NCBI GenBank assembly: GCA_016617785.1
Contig: JADILM010000011.1
Span: forward strand, 827,506 to 891,505
Direction of reading: 5' to 3'
DNA from: Sporobolomyces roseus
Taxonomy: Eukaryota; Basidiomycota; Microbotryomycetes; Sporidiobolales; Sporidiobolaceae
DNA: 64,000 nt
Shown here one piece after another: positions 33,183 to 43,523 of this stretch (the stretch's first letter is position 1; every line of letters begins with the position of its first letter). The notes under the pieces are model-generated. The model worked only from the letters and a program-made list of their open reading frames with translations. It searched no databases and was not told the origin of the DNA. The position numbers and the translations under genes were made by a program.

Positions 33183-33790
33183 TCATCGACAGCCTCTTCC
33201 GCACTTGTAGCATTCACCGTATTCCTCCCTATCCTCATCCTCTCTCGCCTTTTCCAATTCCTCGATTTTGTCTTCCAATTCGCTCACTTCCTTGCTACTC
33301 TTCTCGGCTTTACTCCTCCACTCTGCCAAATCACTCTTTGAATCATCCGCGTCTCCCTTCCACCTCTCGGCTAACGCTTTCCATTCCTCGGCAATCTTCT
33401 GCCAGTGTTTAGAAGCAGCTTTCGAACTTTCAGCTATGATCTTCCATTGTTCCAACTCTAAATCTCCTACTACTGATTTTGGAGGTTCGGAAGGTGTTGC
33501 AGAGGCTCGTCGTTTGTTTGAAGAGGAAGAGGGGAGAAGGGGAGGTTGTTCGGATGTCGGAGTGGAGGAATTGGTAGAATAAGCGTAAGGGTTCAGGGCG
33601 GGCCAGGAAGAGGTTTGAGACGTGTGACTAGAGCTACTGAGTGATCGTTGAGGTAAGGGAGCTGGTCCTGAAGTTGAACTGGTGAGGAAAGCTGGAGGAT
33701 CTGTTGAGAGAAGATGAGAGTGAGAGGGGAGCGCGAGAAGTGATGCGGGAGACTCGGCTCACGTGTTGGAGCTTGATCAGATCTATACAT
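33183..33790 (-). CDS. coiled-coil cluster member 1, with Cys-rich C-terminus
   Basis: Start ATG 33790 (MYRSDQAPTH). One intron (about 33763-33705, gtgagc...caacag) splits codon 10. The first 90 residues are Ser/Pro/Thr-rich. The second half is a coiled coil built on repeated Trp heptads: LEQWKIIAESS, HWQKIAEEWKALAERWK, LAEWRSKAEKS, then ELEDKIEELEKARED. It ends CYKCGRGC. About 180 aa. The repeated (E/H)W(K/Q)xxAE motif is shared with its neighbours to the right. The role is unknown; the four-Cys end (CxxC...C) could bind a metal, but three cysteines are too few for a full zinc site on their own. Confidence 0.6.
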
Positions 33791-34160
33791 CTTGTCTTGA
33801 TGAATGGGGAAGTGAAAGGAACAGCTGGAAAGAGGTGAGAAAGGATGAGATTTTGTTTTCGAAAGCGCGATTCCAGCGTGTCGTGTCCCTCGAAAGTTGT
33901 GGACGACCTAGTTTCGGTGGTCTGAGAGGACTCTGAAGCCGATGAACGCGCGAAAGCTGGGGAAAGAGTCGCAATTGACAATCGTCGCAAATCGTCGAAA
34001 TCTTTCGCAAGCCTCATTTCAGTGTTCTCGAAAGCAAAACGAAGAGTATTTCCTGCGTAACCATCTTGCGAGGTGGGCCATGTCAATAGGGCCAGTCGGG
34101 CGGAATCAGCTTCGAGAACGGACCATAAAGACTGATTAGATTCGAATTGCGATTGAAAAG

Positions 34161-34542
34161 CTACGTTTGAGAAAAGCTGTCGACTTCGGGAGACTCTGCA
34201 AATGATCAGGAGGATCAATATAATCGATTGTACTACGTAGCTCGGGTGAGAGAGCATCTCACCTAAGTTTGAGCTGACAATTTCGTCGATCCCCTTTTCG
34301 TACTTTTCAGCTATGCCCTTCCAAAACTCCTGCCCGTCCAAGGCTTCCATACACAAACTTTGTAACTCTATCACCATATCTCTGTACTCGTTCCTCTCCT
34401 CTAATGCCTTCAAAGCCGATCGTAAGGCGTCTCCGGTTTCGATTCTTGATTCGTGAAGCTTTGCGCGGAGTTCGTCAATCGTCAAATCATCCTCGGATTC
34501 GAAAGACACTTCTTCCGAATCTGTTGCGCTCATCGACTGCAT
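34161..34542 (-). CDS. coiled-coil cluster member 2
   Basis: Start ATG 34542 (MQSMSATDSEE; ATG 34533 also possible). Exon 1 runs to about 34262. The intron (gtgaga...cctgatcatttgcag) is followed by a short last exon coding SPEVDSFSQT and TAG 34161-34163. About 104 aa. It is acidic (FESEDDLTIDELRAKLHES) then helical (ALKALEERNEYRDMVIELQ) and carries the cluster motif EFWKGIAEKYEKG near its end. The exon 1 frame stays open across the intron and on to 33634 (302 codons), so an unspliced longer product cannot be excluded. Unknown function. Confidence 0.5.
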
Positions 34543-35337
34543 CGTTAGCTACCTGGAAAGATCGTCGGATGTAGGAGAGTTGACGAGCTGAGAAACGACA
34601 GACCTCGCGAAAGTGATGCAGCTCCCGACTCCCTTTGCGCCATTGTTTAACGAGTATACGGGAGGGAGCAAGAAAGAAAGGAAGCGATACCAGCCACAGA
34701 ACCTAGAACAAGCGAAGGAGCCAAAAAAAGCCTTGTCATTCCTCACCTTGTCTTCCAGAGAGGCCTCCAATAGAGCTTCCGTCAGGCTGATAGCCCATCA
34801 GAGTTAACGCAAACGGCTCCGGGAGACTCTCACAAGCTCTGAAGATGACAAGCAGGCAAAGGTGTCAAAAAGCTTGATTTGCGAAACGAGCGAAAGGTCG
34901 CTACAGAAAAGCGAGACAGCCTGCGAGACAGCCTGCGAGATCTTCTAATCCTCCTCAGTTTCGTGTTCAGGGCGACTCGCCCGATACGAAGGCAAGTTCA
35001 GAGTCAGACATATTAGCAGGAGAGAAAGAGCTGTCTGACTTAGAAAGGAGAGAAAAGCGATCCCCGTATTTCTCTTCCGAGCGACGACGAGGAGAGGAAC
35101 AAAGAGACAACTCTTCTGATCGACAAAGTCGAGAAAAACGGACGCTTTCGACAAAAGGGTAAATGAATTGATTGCGAAAATTGAGCTATCGAATGCGAAA
35201 CGCTGCCTGCAAATACACGGATTCCTTAGTCAGTCGGTATACTCTATCCTTTGTTATGGCTTGTTTAGTAGCAGAGACGAAGGAGTAACACTCACCAAAA
35301 TGCAGCGAAGTCTGGACGGTGACTCTTTCGCCAATTT
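34543..35337. other. cluster spacer
   Basis: Upstream region of member 2. It holds the motif aagcttgatttgcgaaa at about 34870-34886 and a related attgattgcgaaa at 35167-35179, also seen before the other members. An ORF on the minus strand (34549-34770) has no splice partner. Confidence 0.4.
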
Positions 35338-35604
35338 TCATTTTCTCAATTTCTTCAACTCTGCTTCAGCTACGAGTGCCCGATGTTTCGCTGCCATTTC
35401 TCGCCCTTCCGCTGCTGTAGCTCGACCTTTCCAATACGCTACACTAACCTCCTCTGCAGGTGACAGGCGAGGTTTTGCGGCCTGAGTTGCACTTTGTTCG
35501 ATTTGCTTGAGCGTTCTCTCGACTTGGCCTAGGTAGAATCGGGTACCTTGGAGCTGATCTGAGATACTTGGCGTCTCATTAGCGTTGTCGGTCTGACTCT
35601 CCAT
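35338..35604 (-). CDS. coiled-coil cluster member 3
   Basis: Start ATG 35604 (MESQTDNANETPSI), about 88 aa, single coding exon. A likely leader intron lies just upstream (gtaagt near 35719 to ttgcag near 35620). Helical, with FYLGQVERTLKQIEQS and then the cluster motif AYWKGRATAAEGREM, ending AELKKLRK with TGA 35338. Two overlapping W-x-x-x-A patterns would give a parallel coiled coil. No known domain. Confidence 0.52.
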   Translation of the reverse strand: MESQTDNANETPSISDQLQGTRFYLGQVERTLKQIEQSATQAAKPRLSPAEEVSVAYWKGRATAAEGREMAAKHRALVAEAELKKLRK

Positions 35605-36099
35605 ATTTGACGAGATCTGCGCTGCAAAAGGGAAGCACAACGTTAAGCGGTCAATAGCGTAAGAGGCCTCTTACGTTGCTTGCCCGGAAAGGAGGAAAGC
35701 TCTGAGTGTGGAAACTTACAATCTAGGACTTTGGCCGGAGAACGGTGAAGAGAAAGGAGAAGAGAGGAGAACTGAAAAGCGTCTCGAGTCGAAAAAGCGG
35801 AACTCCGGAAATCCGCGGCCTTCCAAGCGATGAGAGCGAGAAGCGGAGATGCGGATGATGAAGCAATGGTCTAGCTATATCGGAAAGGGAGAGGAGGGCG
35901 AGAGCGAATCGTAAGCGTGAAAGGGCACAAAGCTTGATTGCGAAAACTTGAATTCGGATCTATCAATGGGCGTAAAGCTATCTGTGCAAGTAGGGGAGTG
36001 TTCAGCCGCTCGTCAAGTCTATTCAATAGGAAAGGCAGATACAGGAGAGAAGAACACACCTAAGATTGTGTATCTCTCAACGACTCTTTTCGCAAACTC
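35605..36099. other. cluster spacer with shared upstream elements
   Basis: Holds ccgcggcc at 35813-35820 and caaagcttgattgcgaaaac at about 35928-35947. Both recur before other cluster members, so they are candidate promoter elements of member 3. Confidence 0.45.
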
Positions 36100-36724
36100 T
36101 CACTTGCCTAGTTCCTTCAATTTCTTCTCCGCCATTTCCGCCCGCAATTTGTGAATCTCAGCTCGTTTCTCGAAAGATTGAGCTGTAGACTTCCATCGAT
36201 CTAGCTCCCGTTTAGCTTCCTCATGACAACGAACGAGCTCGAGTTGGCATTCCTTCCTATAACAATTGCCCTTCACATCGTCTTGTGAGAGTGTCTTGTG
36301 CGTGAACCACTCCGACACTGGCAAAGTCTCTGTGGCAGCGGTCGAAGAGTCTCGTTTTTGAGGGTGTGTCTGAGCTGTCGAAGTACGTTGATCCTTGACC
36401 TTTGCGTCGAGTCTAGAGGGAATTACGTCGTTGGAGTCATCGCTCTCGTCGTCCTCTGAGGATAATGAATCATCAGGAGCGGTCGAGCTCCTTTGACTAG
36501 CAGCCGAGGCTTCCTGTTGAGGATCTTGAGCTTGCGATTTCGCCTCGAGTTGTCGAAGGGTCAGTTGCATCTTTTCGAGTTCCGCTGCGAGCTTCGACGT
36601 CATCTCATTGTTCGCACTTTGTTGTTGCATCACCGACGAGAGAACGGATTCCTGGGAACAGAGGCTGATTAGCGATTCCGCAAAGGTATGAGCAGGGAGA
36701 AGGAGAACGTACAATTTGAGGCAT
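36100..36724 (-). CDS. coiled-coil cluster member 4
   Basis: Start ATG 36724; exon 1 codes only MPQI before gtacgt. The intron ends ctgttcccag and exon 2 opens ESVLSSVMQQQ. A first helix AAELEKMQLTLRQLEAKSQ is followed by a Ser/Asp-rich middle (SLSSEDDESDDSNDV), a linker ending in WFTHKTLSQDD, and a second helical part CQLELVRCHEEAKRELDRWKS, then AEIHKLRAEMAEKKLKELGK at the C-terminus with TGA 36100. About 187 aa, the longest member. The W-K-x-x-A pattern and the AEKKLxEL end tie it to members 5 and 6. Confidence 0.56.
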
Positions 36725-37113
36725 ACTGAATGAGCGAGGGAGACGATCCTGTAGATAAGATGCTTCTGAAGTGGAAGGGTAGAAGAGAAGAGGAGGAGAA
36801 AGACAGGATTGAGAGAGAAGTCGGAAGTCCGGAATTGTCCGCGGCCATCGACGACGAAAGTGGGCGACGTGAGAACTGTGAGTTCTGAGGTCGTAGCCAA
36901 TGACTCTGACGGCTGATGATAAAGAGCGGGGTAGCGAAGGAAAGGACGAGTAGAAGGAGTCGAAAAAGCTTGATTGCGAAAGTTACATTTCCTTACGCAA
37001 GCAACGATGAACTACAAAAACGGAGAGTCGTCAGTAGCACGCTCTAGACTTGTCGTAACGCTCCACGCTTCGGGGAGAGAATCAGCGAACAGACTGACCT
37101 TTCTCCTCTTCGT
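36725..37113. other. cluster spacer with shared upstream elements
   Basis: Holds ccgcggcc at 36839-36846, preceded by tccgga as in the spacer of member 3, and aaaaagcttgattgcgaaag at about 36963-36982. Confidence 0.45.
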
Positions 37114-37476
37114 TTAGCCATCCAAGATCGTTTTCAATTCCCTCAACTTCTTCTCAGACGCTTCAGCTTTCCCCTTCCAATACACTAATTCGCCTCTTAA
37201 CCTCCGCATTTCCTCCGTTTCGATTCGTACTCCCTCAATCGGCTCTGGTTCGCGAGATTCGGAAGGAGGTGAGGTGTCGAGTTCACCAGTTGATGACCAG
37301 TAGGTCTTCTGAAGAGGTTTGGCTGATGAGGGGTTAGGATGGGTGTTGTTGGAAGTTGGAGGGTGAGGAGGGATGTGTGAGAGGGATTGAGCTTCTCGAG
37401 CGGATTTAGAGAGAGTTCCTTCCGAGTCGGCTGTCGAAGCTGAGGGCATGTGAGCGAGTGTGTCGCTGTCTTTCAT
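37114..37476 (-). CDS. coiled-coil cluster member 5
   Basis: Single exon, ATG 37476 (MKDSDTLAHMPSAST) to TAA 37114, 120 aa. The N-terminal two thirds are Ser/Pro/Thr-rich and probably disordered; a short helix at the end reads EEMRRLRGELVYWKGKAEAS, then EKKLRELKTILDG. The end matches member 6 closely (EKKLEELKGILNRK). No known function. Confidence 0.56.
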   Translation of the reverse strand: MKDSDTLAHMPSASTADSEGTLSKSAREAQSLSHIPPHPPTSNNTHPNPSSAKPLQKTYWSSTGELDTSPPSESREPEPIEGVRIETEEMRRLRGELVYWKGKAEASEKKLRELKTILDG

Positions 37477-37990
37477 CCTTGTGGTGTGACTGTGGGTAGT
37501 TCTGAAGGATCAGCTCAGCTGAATGCGAAGAAGGAGATAGAGGGTTGAGAAACGTACATTCTCGTTTGGAAGATGACGAAAGAAGGAGCCCTCGGTGCTG
37601 AACGTACTCCAGATGAAGACGGGCAGGTGAAGCAACCTCTCAAACGGGAGAAGACGAGAGAGAGAGAGAGAGAGAGAACGAGAAAGAGCCGGGAATTGAG
37701 AATGGTCGAAAGCCGATGTGCTCCGCGGCGTTCTCCATCGCAGCAGTATTGAGAAGTAGGAGAAGAGGAAATGTAGTGAAGAGGAAGTGTAGAGAAGATT
37801 GAGACGCGACGACTTTGAGTGAAAGTGAGAAGGGACGAGGAAGAAAAAGGTTGATTGCCAAAATCGACGATCTTGCTGAGCTACGGTTTTATCGACTATT
37901 CACGGCCAGCAGCAAGATAGTCAGTAGATACCCTCGTCACCTCGGAGGAGCTTGAGGAAGAGAACAGCGCACCTCTTTCATTCCCCTTCC
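37477..37990. other. cluster spacer with (GA)n run and shared upstream elements
   Basis: A GA run at about 37652-37676, ccgcggcg at 37723-37730 and aaaggttgattgccaaaat at about 37847-37864, the diverged copy of the cluster's upstream motif. Confidence 0.45.
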
Positions 37991-38232
37991 CTATTTACGA
38001 TTCAAGATCCCTTTCAACTCCTCCAATTTCTTCTCTGCGCGCGTTGCTCGTTTCCTCCAGTGCTTCGTCTCCATCTTCTCAAACTCCAATTGTAATGTCT
38101 GCTCCGCCTCGAAGCGTTCCCGATCTTGAGCGTCTTTCTCAGATGTTCCAAGTAGTTTCGCGATTCGTGAACCAGCAGTTTGAAGCTCTTCGAGAGATAC
38201 GGGATTCGTAGAGGTCAAGATAATGTTCGCCC
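37991..38232 (-). CDS. coiled-coil cluster member 6 (last exon; 5' end unresolved)
   Basis: The exon begins after an acceptor with branch-like gctgatt (cgctgattccc...ctacag) and reads ANIILTSTNPVSLEELQ, SRIAKLLG, then FEKMETKHWRKRAT and AEKKLEELKGILNRK, stop TAG at 37991. The upstream exon in the right phase would end at 38314 (gtgcgt donor), but I could not find a convincing start codon; the upstream frame lies near ccgcgg at 38475-38480. Closest in its C-terminus to member 5. Confidence 0.48.
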
Positions 38233-38314
38233 CTGTAGAGGAGAGAGAAGTTGGGAATCAGCGTCATGTTGCAAGAATAGGGAGAAGAGGAAACACGCAG
38301 AGGAAACACGCACA

Positions 38315-38889
38315 GGCGAGAAAGTTTCCGTTGGCGTCGTTTATTGGTAGTTGTTGCACTGAGATTGTTGCCGTATTCCAGTGAGGCTGTCGCAGCAAGA
38401 GGAGAGGGAAGAGAGAGAAAGGGATCTATGTAGGAGTTTCGAAATGGAAAGAAACTTTGAATCTCCGAGATGCTCCGCGGCGTAAGCCTCGACGAGCGAT
38501 GACGAGACGGGAGAAGTGAGGCGAAAGATGGGGGAAGATCGTCGAAGCGAAAGGAGAGCGAATCCCCGAAGCTGAGCAGCGAAACTGAATCCGTTTTTTT
38601 CGAGGTCGAGGAGGAAAATCCCGAAGCGATCGAACTCACAACACTGCTAGACACAGAGAGGAGTGAGTTTCACCATGCGCAAAAGAGAGAAATTGAGATA
38701 GGAAGGGGAAGATCGAGGGAAAGTCAACAAATCGAAGTCGAAAAACTGAAAACTAGACTTCGTTAATCGATTCAATGAAAGAACTGCTTTATTTGCGTTG
38801 TTGTACTAAACATCCACCTCTCCCCGTCCGTCCTAACTGACTGATTCCCGCTGATCCCAAACTGACTTTCTTCAAGGTTTTGAAGCGAT
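38315..38889. other. spacer between the coiled-coil cluster and IF1
   Basis: Should contain the first exon and promoter of member 6 and the 3' flank of IF1. ORF 38139-38654 on the minus strand overlaps intron and is not supported. Confidence 0.35.
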
Positions 38890-39419
38890 TTACTTGTCCT
38901 CCTTGGGGATAGAGGATTCGAGAGTCTTGTGTTGGTTCTCCAATTCAGCGAGGTGAGCTTTCGAAGCATCGATCGATTTCCTCAATGCCTTTAACTTCTC
39001 TCGTTCCTGCGGGTGAGCGTAAGCGAAGCGAGGTCGAAGGCGGAATCGGATTCAAGTTGTCGAGAAAGTCAAGTCGATTTCGAATCGGATTGAAGGGTCG
39101 AAGAGAAGTAAGAGAGTACATCATCATCTCATCAGTACTTCGCCCTAGTGTGAGAGAGAGAAGAGAGGAGGAACTAACGGAATCCCTCATATATTTCTCC
39201 TCCTCTGCCTTCTCGCGCTTCTTGAACCCATCTTGACCTGCTCCACTAGGTGCACCTTCCGAGCTAACACACTCACTCACTCACTCATCAGTTCTGAGAA
39301 GGGAGAGGGAAGGGGAGAGAGGGAGAAGGGAGAGGAGTGACGTACAGGATGATTCGCGAGGTTGAGATGGCTCGAGTCGAACGAAGAGTGGTGAGGACTG
39401 ATGAACGGATTGCGAGCAT
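38890..39419 (-). CDS. INH1: mitochondrial ATP synthase inhibitor IF1
   Basis: Binds F1 and stops ATP hydrolysis when the membrane potential falls. Start ATG 39419; the N-terminus MLAIRSSVLTTLRSTRAIST is a mitochondrial presequence. The next exon carries the family core SEGAPSGAGQDGFKKREKAEEEKYMRD, which is the F1-contacting part (19 residues of it lie 39250-39190). A third exon codes LKALRKSIDASKAHL and ENQHKTLESSIPKEDK, the coiled-coil half used for dimerisation. Stop TAA 38890-38892. Head to head with ATP14. Confidence 0.88.
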
Positions 39420-39600
39420 GATTTCTTGTAAGTTTGAAAGGTGGTTGGTTGGAAGGAGGGAGAGAGCGAGTTGGCTTCGGAGGACTAGGAGTTTAATTGA
39501 ATGAATTAGACTTATTTGTAAGGGTGAATTACAGGATTAGTGGAAGCGAAGGAGAGTTCAAGTTGCTCCGCACTCCGCTCAACTCACCCCCAAGCTAGTC
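39420..39600. promoter_or_regulatory. shared bidirectional promoter of IF1 and ATP synthase subunit h
   Basis: Only 181 bp separate the two start codons, so both genes must share this promoter. It has ggttggttgg at 39441-39450 and an AT-richer centre (39495-39530). Both products belong to the F1Fo ATP synthase system, so joint regulation is a fair inference. Confidence 0.6.
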
Positions 39601-40851
39601 ATGTTCTCCCGTCGTGTTCTCCAAGCTGTACGTCTTGCACTCACTCTCGAAAGATCTGGAGCAGAGCTGATGAGGAGAGAAGGAGAGTTAAGGCTCGTCC
39701 TCTTGCTAGGTCCTTCTCAGTTCAACCTGTCGCTCGCAAGGGTACGTACTACTCTCAATACTATTTAAACTACTCTCAGGATGGAATGAGCGCGACTAGA
39801 AGTGCTCGGAAGGGAGGGTTTATCGTCCATCAATTCAAACTGATCCTTGTTTCCACTTGGGTTCTCTAGACTTCATTCAAGAGCTCTACGTCAAGGAATT
39901 AAAGGCCTACAAGCCTACTTCCACCGTACGTCCCCTCTCTCTCTTTGTGTGGGATACATTTGAGACTCATTTCGAGTGAATCGTGAGGTGGTGTATTCAG
40001 CCCTCGGCAGCTGGTGCAACTAAATCTTATTCGACCCCTTCGGCTCCCAAGGCTCCCGAAGTTCCTTCAGCTGATCAATTGGCAAAGGAGTTGAGCGAGT
40101 ACGACAAGTGAGTCGTGCAAACTACTTTTCTCTTTCGCTTGAGAATATCAAGAGAGGTTCGGTGCGGGGAAGGGAAAAGGGCCAAGAATGGGGGCCGAAA
40201 GTGAGGGGAGAGAAGCACAAATGGACGACAGAGGGAGCGGAGAGAGAGAGGAAGGGAAAGAATAGGAGAGGAAAGATCGGAAAATTGGGCAGGTTCGAGA
40301 TCTCTAAGGTTCACTCGCAGGCGATAGGAAACAGCAATGGTGACAATGTATAGGCGAAAGGTGAAACGACGAATCTGGGACCAGACTTCGGGTTCAGAGC
40401 GCTCTTTTCGAAAGGTTCATTTTACTGACTGTTCTCTCCCTGCTTCTCCTTCACTTCAACCTCGTCCTACACTTGACCACTTTCCTTCGTCTCTCGTTCA
40501 AACGCCGTAACTTAACTTCTATACTCGCTATCCGATCGAATCTTCTCGTTCTTTCGACCTTTTACTCGCAATCTTCGCAATCTCTTTTGCCTCAACTACT
40601 CGATTCTCCCAATTCCCCTCTCCGCTCATCCTCCGCACCTTTCCTCACCCCCCTCGTTCAACTGTCCCCCGTCGACTCCACCTACTCCCCCCAATTCAAA
40701 TTCTTGTTTATACAGCGCCGTCCTCTCTACCGATTCCTCCTCGCCTTCCTCCTCTGCCTCTGGTGCTTCGGCCGAGGAAGCCGAGAACTTGGGTGCAGAC
40801 GATTACTTGAAATTGGTAGAGGCTGATGTTGCCGTCGAGAAGAAACACTAA
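39601..40851 (+). CDS. ATP14: ATP synthase subunit h
   Basis: Peripheral-stalk subunit of mitochondrial F1Fo ATP synthase. Start ATG 39601 (MFSRRVLQA, then RPLARSFSVQPVARKG: presequence). The core DFIQELYVKELKAYKP matches the family's DLIQDLYLxELKxYKP block; QLAKELSEYDNA follows, and the acidic end is EEAENLGADDYLKLVEADV, TAA 40849. Five exons. The intron inside DN runs 40108-40715, 608 nt, the longest in the window for a small gene. No exon or RNA gene was recognised in it. A reading frame there on the minus strand (79 aa) looks random. Confidence 0.84.
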
Positions 40852-41161
40852 GATTCATTCCTTTTGAAACGAGGGAGATTTTACTTGGTGGGATTTAGGC
40901 AGAGCGGGGTTAGATGGGGAGTGCAAAAAAGTTTGATTATGTTTAGTTTGTGAGAGCAATCTGAGTGATGTGAGCAAGCTTGCACAGCATGATTGCGAGA
41001 GTGTACAGTAGATGAATGAGGAAACTTTGCACCGCTTTGTTTCGACTTGAACGAATTTCGAAGTGTTTGCATCAACTCGCTTTCTCTCTTCCTCTCTCTT
41101 TCACTTCGCTTCACTTCGTTTCTTCACACTCTCACACACAACACACACACACAGCTCAACC
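40852..41161. other. intergenic, leader of the VWA gene
   Basis: Contains catgattgcgagag at about 40988 (like the cluster motif) and a (CA)n run at 41137-41153 just upstream of the start codon. Confidence 0.4.
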
Positions 41162-43523
41162 ATGGTGAGCCTCCCCATTCTCCCTGCCTCCTCTCAAGAA
41201 AGAAAGAGAAGTTCCCCGCATCCTCGTCATCACTCTTAACTCCTTCCTCTCTCTCTCTCTCTCTGATTCTCTAGGGTCTCGCATCGAAACTAGCAGCCGC
41301 TCAAGCAGCCGGTAACGCCGCTACTCCAGGTTACGGAGCTCCTCCTCCTCAATCGTCGAATCCTTATGGAGCACCTCCCAATCAACAAGGGAACCAACAA
41401 CACGCTCAGAATGCATTCCCAAATCAAGGTCCTCCTCAATCTCAAGGATCTTACGGTGCAAATAGTACGTCGTCCTGATTGTCTTTTGAGCGATTCAATG
41501 AGAGCTAATAGTGTTTGAGGGGAATGGGATAATTTAGCTTATGGTGCTCCTCAAGGTCAGAGTTCACCTTACAACGCTCCTCAAGGTCAATCAACTCCTT
41601 ATGGTGCACCTCCTCCTGTTCCCAACGCTGGAAGACCCCAAGGACAAGGTCAGGGTCAAGCGTTACCTTACCCGGGTCAACAAGGTCAAGGTCAAGGTCA
41701 GTCGAGTTACGCTGGTCAACAATCTCAAGGAGGTCAATACGGACAACAAGGTCAACAGCAGGGTCAAGGAGGGTACGGAGGGAACTGTGAGTTCACGTCT
41801 TTGCGAAATCGAATTCGGAGCTGATCTCGGGTTTGCGACGATTTTTCTAGCTTTCGCACCTCCCTCTGGACCTCCTCCTGGTCAACAAGGTCAAGGTCAA
41901 TACGGCGCTCCTCAACAACAGCAGCAGTACGGTGCTCCTCAAGGAGGTCAACCGGGAGCTGGAGGAGCCATGAATGATTTCAATACGATTCTTCGAACTC
42001 TTCAACAAGGAGTACAAGATCAAGTACGCTCTTCTCCCTCTCTCTTCTCTCTTCTCTCTTCTCTCAGTTGAGGAAGATTTGAAAACTGATCGGAGTGAGT
42101 TGTTTTGTTGATGAATGAATTTTTAGAAAATCCATGCGTTTTTCCCTCAAGGAAGTTTGGAACCGATCGCTCAGAGAATCGTTCAGACTGGTGCATTGTC
42201 GAAATTGGCGGGTGAATGGAGGTTGCCTGCTGAAGTCGCGATCGATTTAGTTCGACTCGCTCTATTCGATACCGTTAGTTCTCTCTTGTCTTTTTCTCTC
42301 GAAAGAAGTTCTCGCTGATTTGAACTCGTCCGAAACCTCGATAGATCTTGTACCTCGATGGTACGCTCTCCTCTACTTGCCTTCTCCCCTCACACCTCAG
42401 AACTGACGATCTCGTGCGCATCTCTAGATTCCGGTTCAATGTCTTTCGAAGAAGGTGGTTCTCGTATCGATGATCTCAAATTGATCGTCTCGAAAGTTGC
42501 CCAAGCCGCTTCAGTGTTCGATGATGATGGGATCGAAGTACGTTTCATGAACTCGAGGACGGATGGTCATGGATTGAAGAATGAGGCGGATGCGATGAGA
42601 CTCATCAATCAAGTCAAATTCTCGGGTTTGACTCCTCTCGGAACTGTATGTTCTAACTTTTTCTCTCTCGAGTGACTAGGTTGAGAGGGCTCATGTGGTA
42701 TGGGGGGAGATTGTTGTAGGCTCTCGATCAAAAGGTTCTTCAACCTTTACTTCTCGGTCCAGCTCGATCGAATCAATTGAGGAAACCTGTTTTGATCATT
42801 GCTGTCACTGATGGAGCTCCCGGAGGTGAAGCGAGGGATACCCTCACGTACATTTTCCTCTCCCTCTCCACTTTGAACGAGCAGAAGTAAGCTGATGAAT
42901 CTCTTTTCGAATAATTAGTCGGGTCATCAAGAATGCGAAACAACAATTACAGAACTCTAGGTATGGAGAAGACGCTTTGAGTATGCAGTTGGCGATGGTA
43001 GGGAATGATATGGGAGCTAGGAAATTCTTGGAAGGTGAGTCTCAATTTTTCAATTCTCTAATTTGAGGATGAGGAATGGAGCTGATGAATTCGAATGATT
43101 GATTGATTATGTACAGAGGTCGATAAGGATCCTATTGTTGGTGGTCTCGTCGATACTACTGGAAATTACGAACAAGTAACCACTTTCTCCTCTTCTTCTT
43201 CTTCTTTTCGCTACTTGTTCACACGAGCTGACTCAACGTTTGAGTACGTCCTATAGGAACAAGACGATATGTCCAAGGTCGGCGTCGATTTGACTCCTGA
43301 ACTTTGGCTCGTCAAGGTAAATCACTCTGTTTTCGAAAATCTGATATTTTTTTTGAGACTGTACTGACATTTATCGGTGCCGTATGGAGCTCCTCCTTGG
43401 TGGGATAGATAGCAGCTACGTACGTAGACGTTCTCTGAGCTCTAGAGAAGTATCAGAACTGACTCTTAGCGAAATTTGTCGATTTTCTAACAGGATTCGA
43501 AAGATGAAGCTGGAGGACACTAA
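41162..43523 (+). CDS. von Willebrand factor A domain protein with Gly/Gln/Pro-rich N-terminus
   Basis: The first coding exon is only the ATG (41162-41164), followed by gtgagc; the frame resumes at 41275 with GLASKLAAAQAAG. Residues 15-190 are repeats of (P)YGAPQGQ and GQQGQGQ, a prion-like disordered stretch. Then comes AMNDFNTILRTLQQGVQDQ and KIHAFFPQGSLEPIAQRIV, and the VWA domain with its metal site LDDSGSMSFEEGG (DxSxS), SGLTPLGTALDQKVL and IIAVTDGAPGG. The C-terminus reads LTPELWLVK then LLLGGIDSSYDSKDEAGGH, typical of fungal VWA proteins of this sort. About ten exons, stop TAA 43521-43523. Cytosolic; function unknown. Confidence 0.82.

Noticed and set aside
32873..33412. 179-aa plus ORF
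   Set aside because: Overlaps the better supported coiled-coil exon on the minus strand and is Ser/Arg/Pro-rich without known motif.
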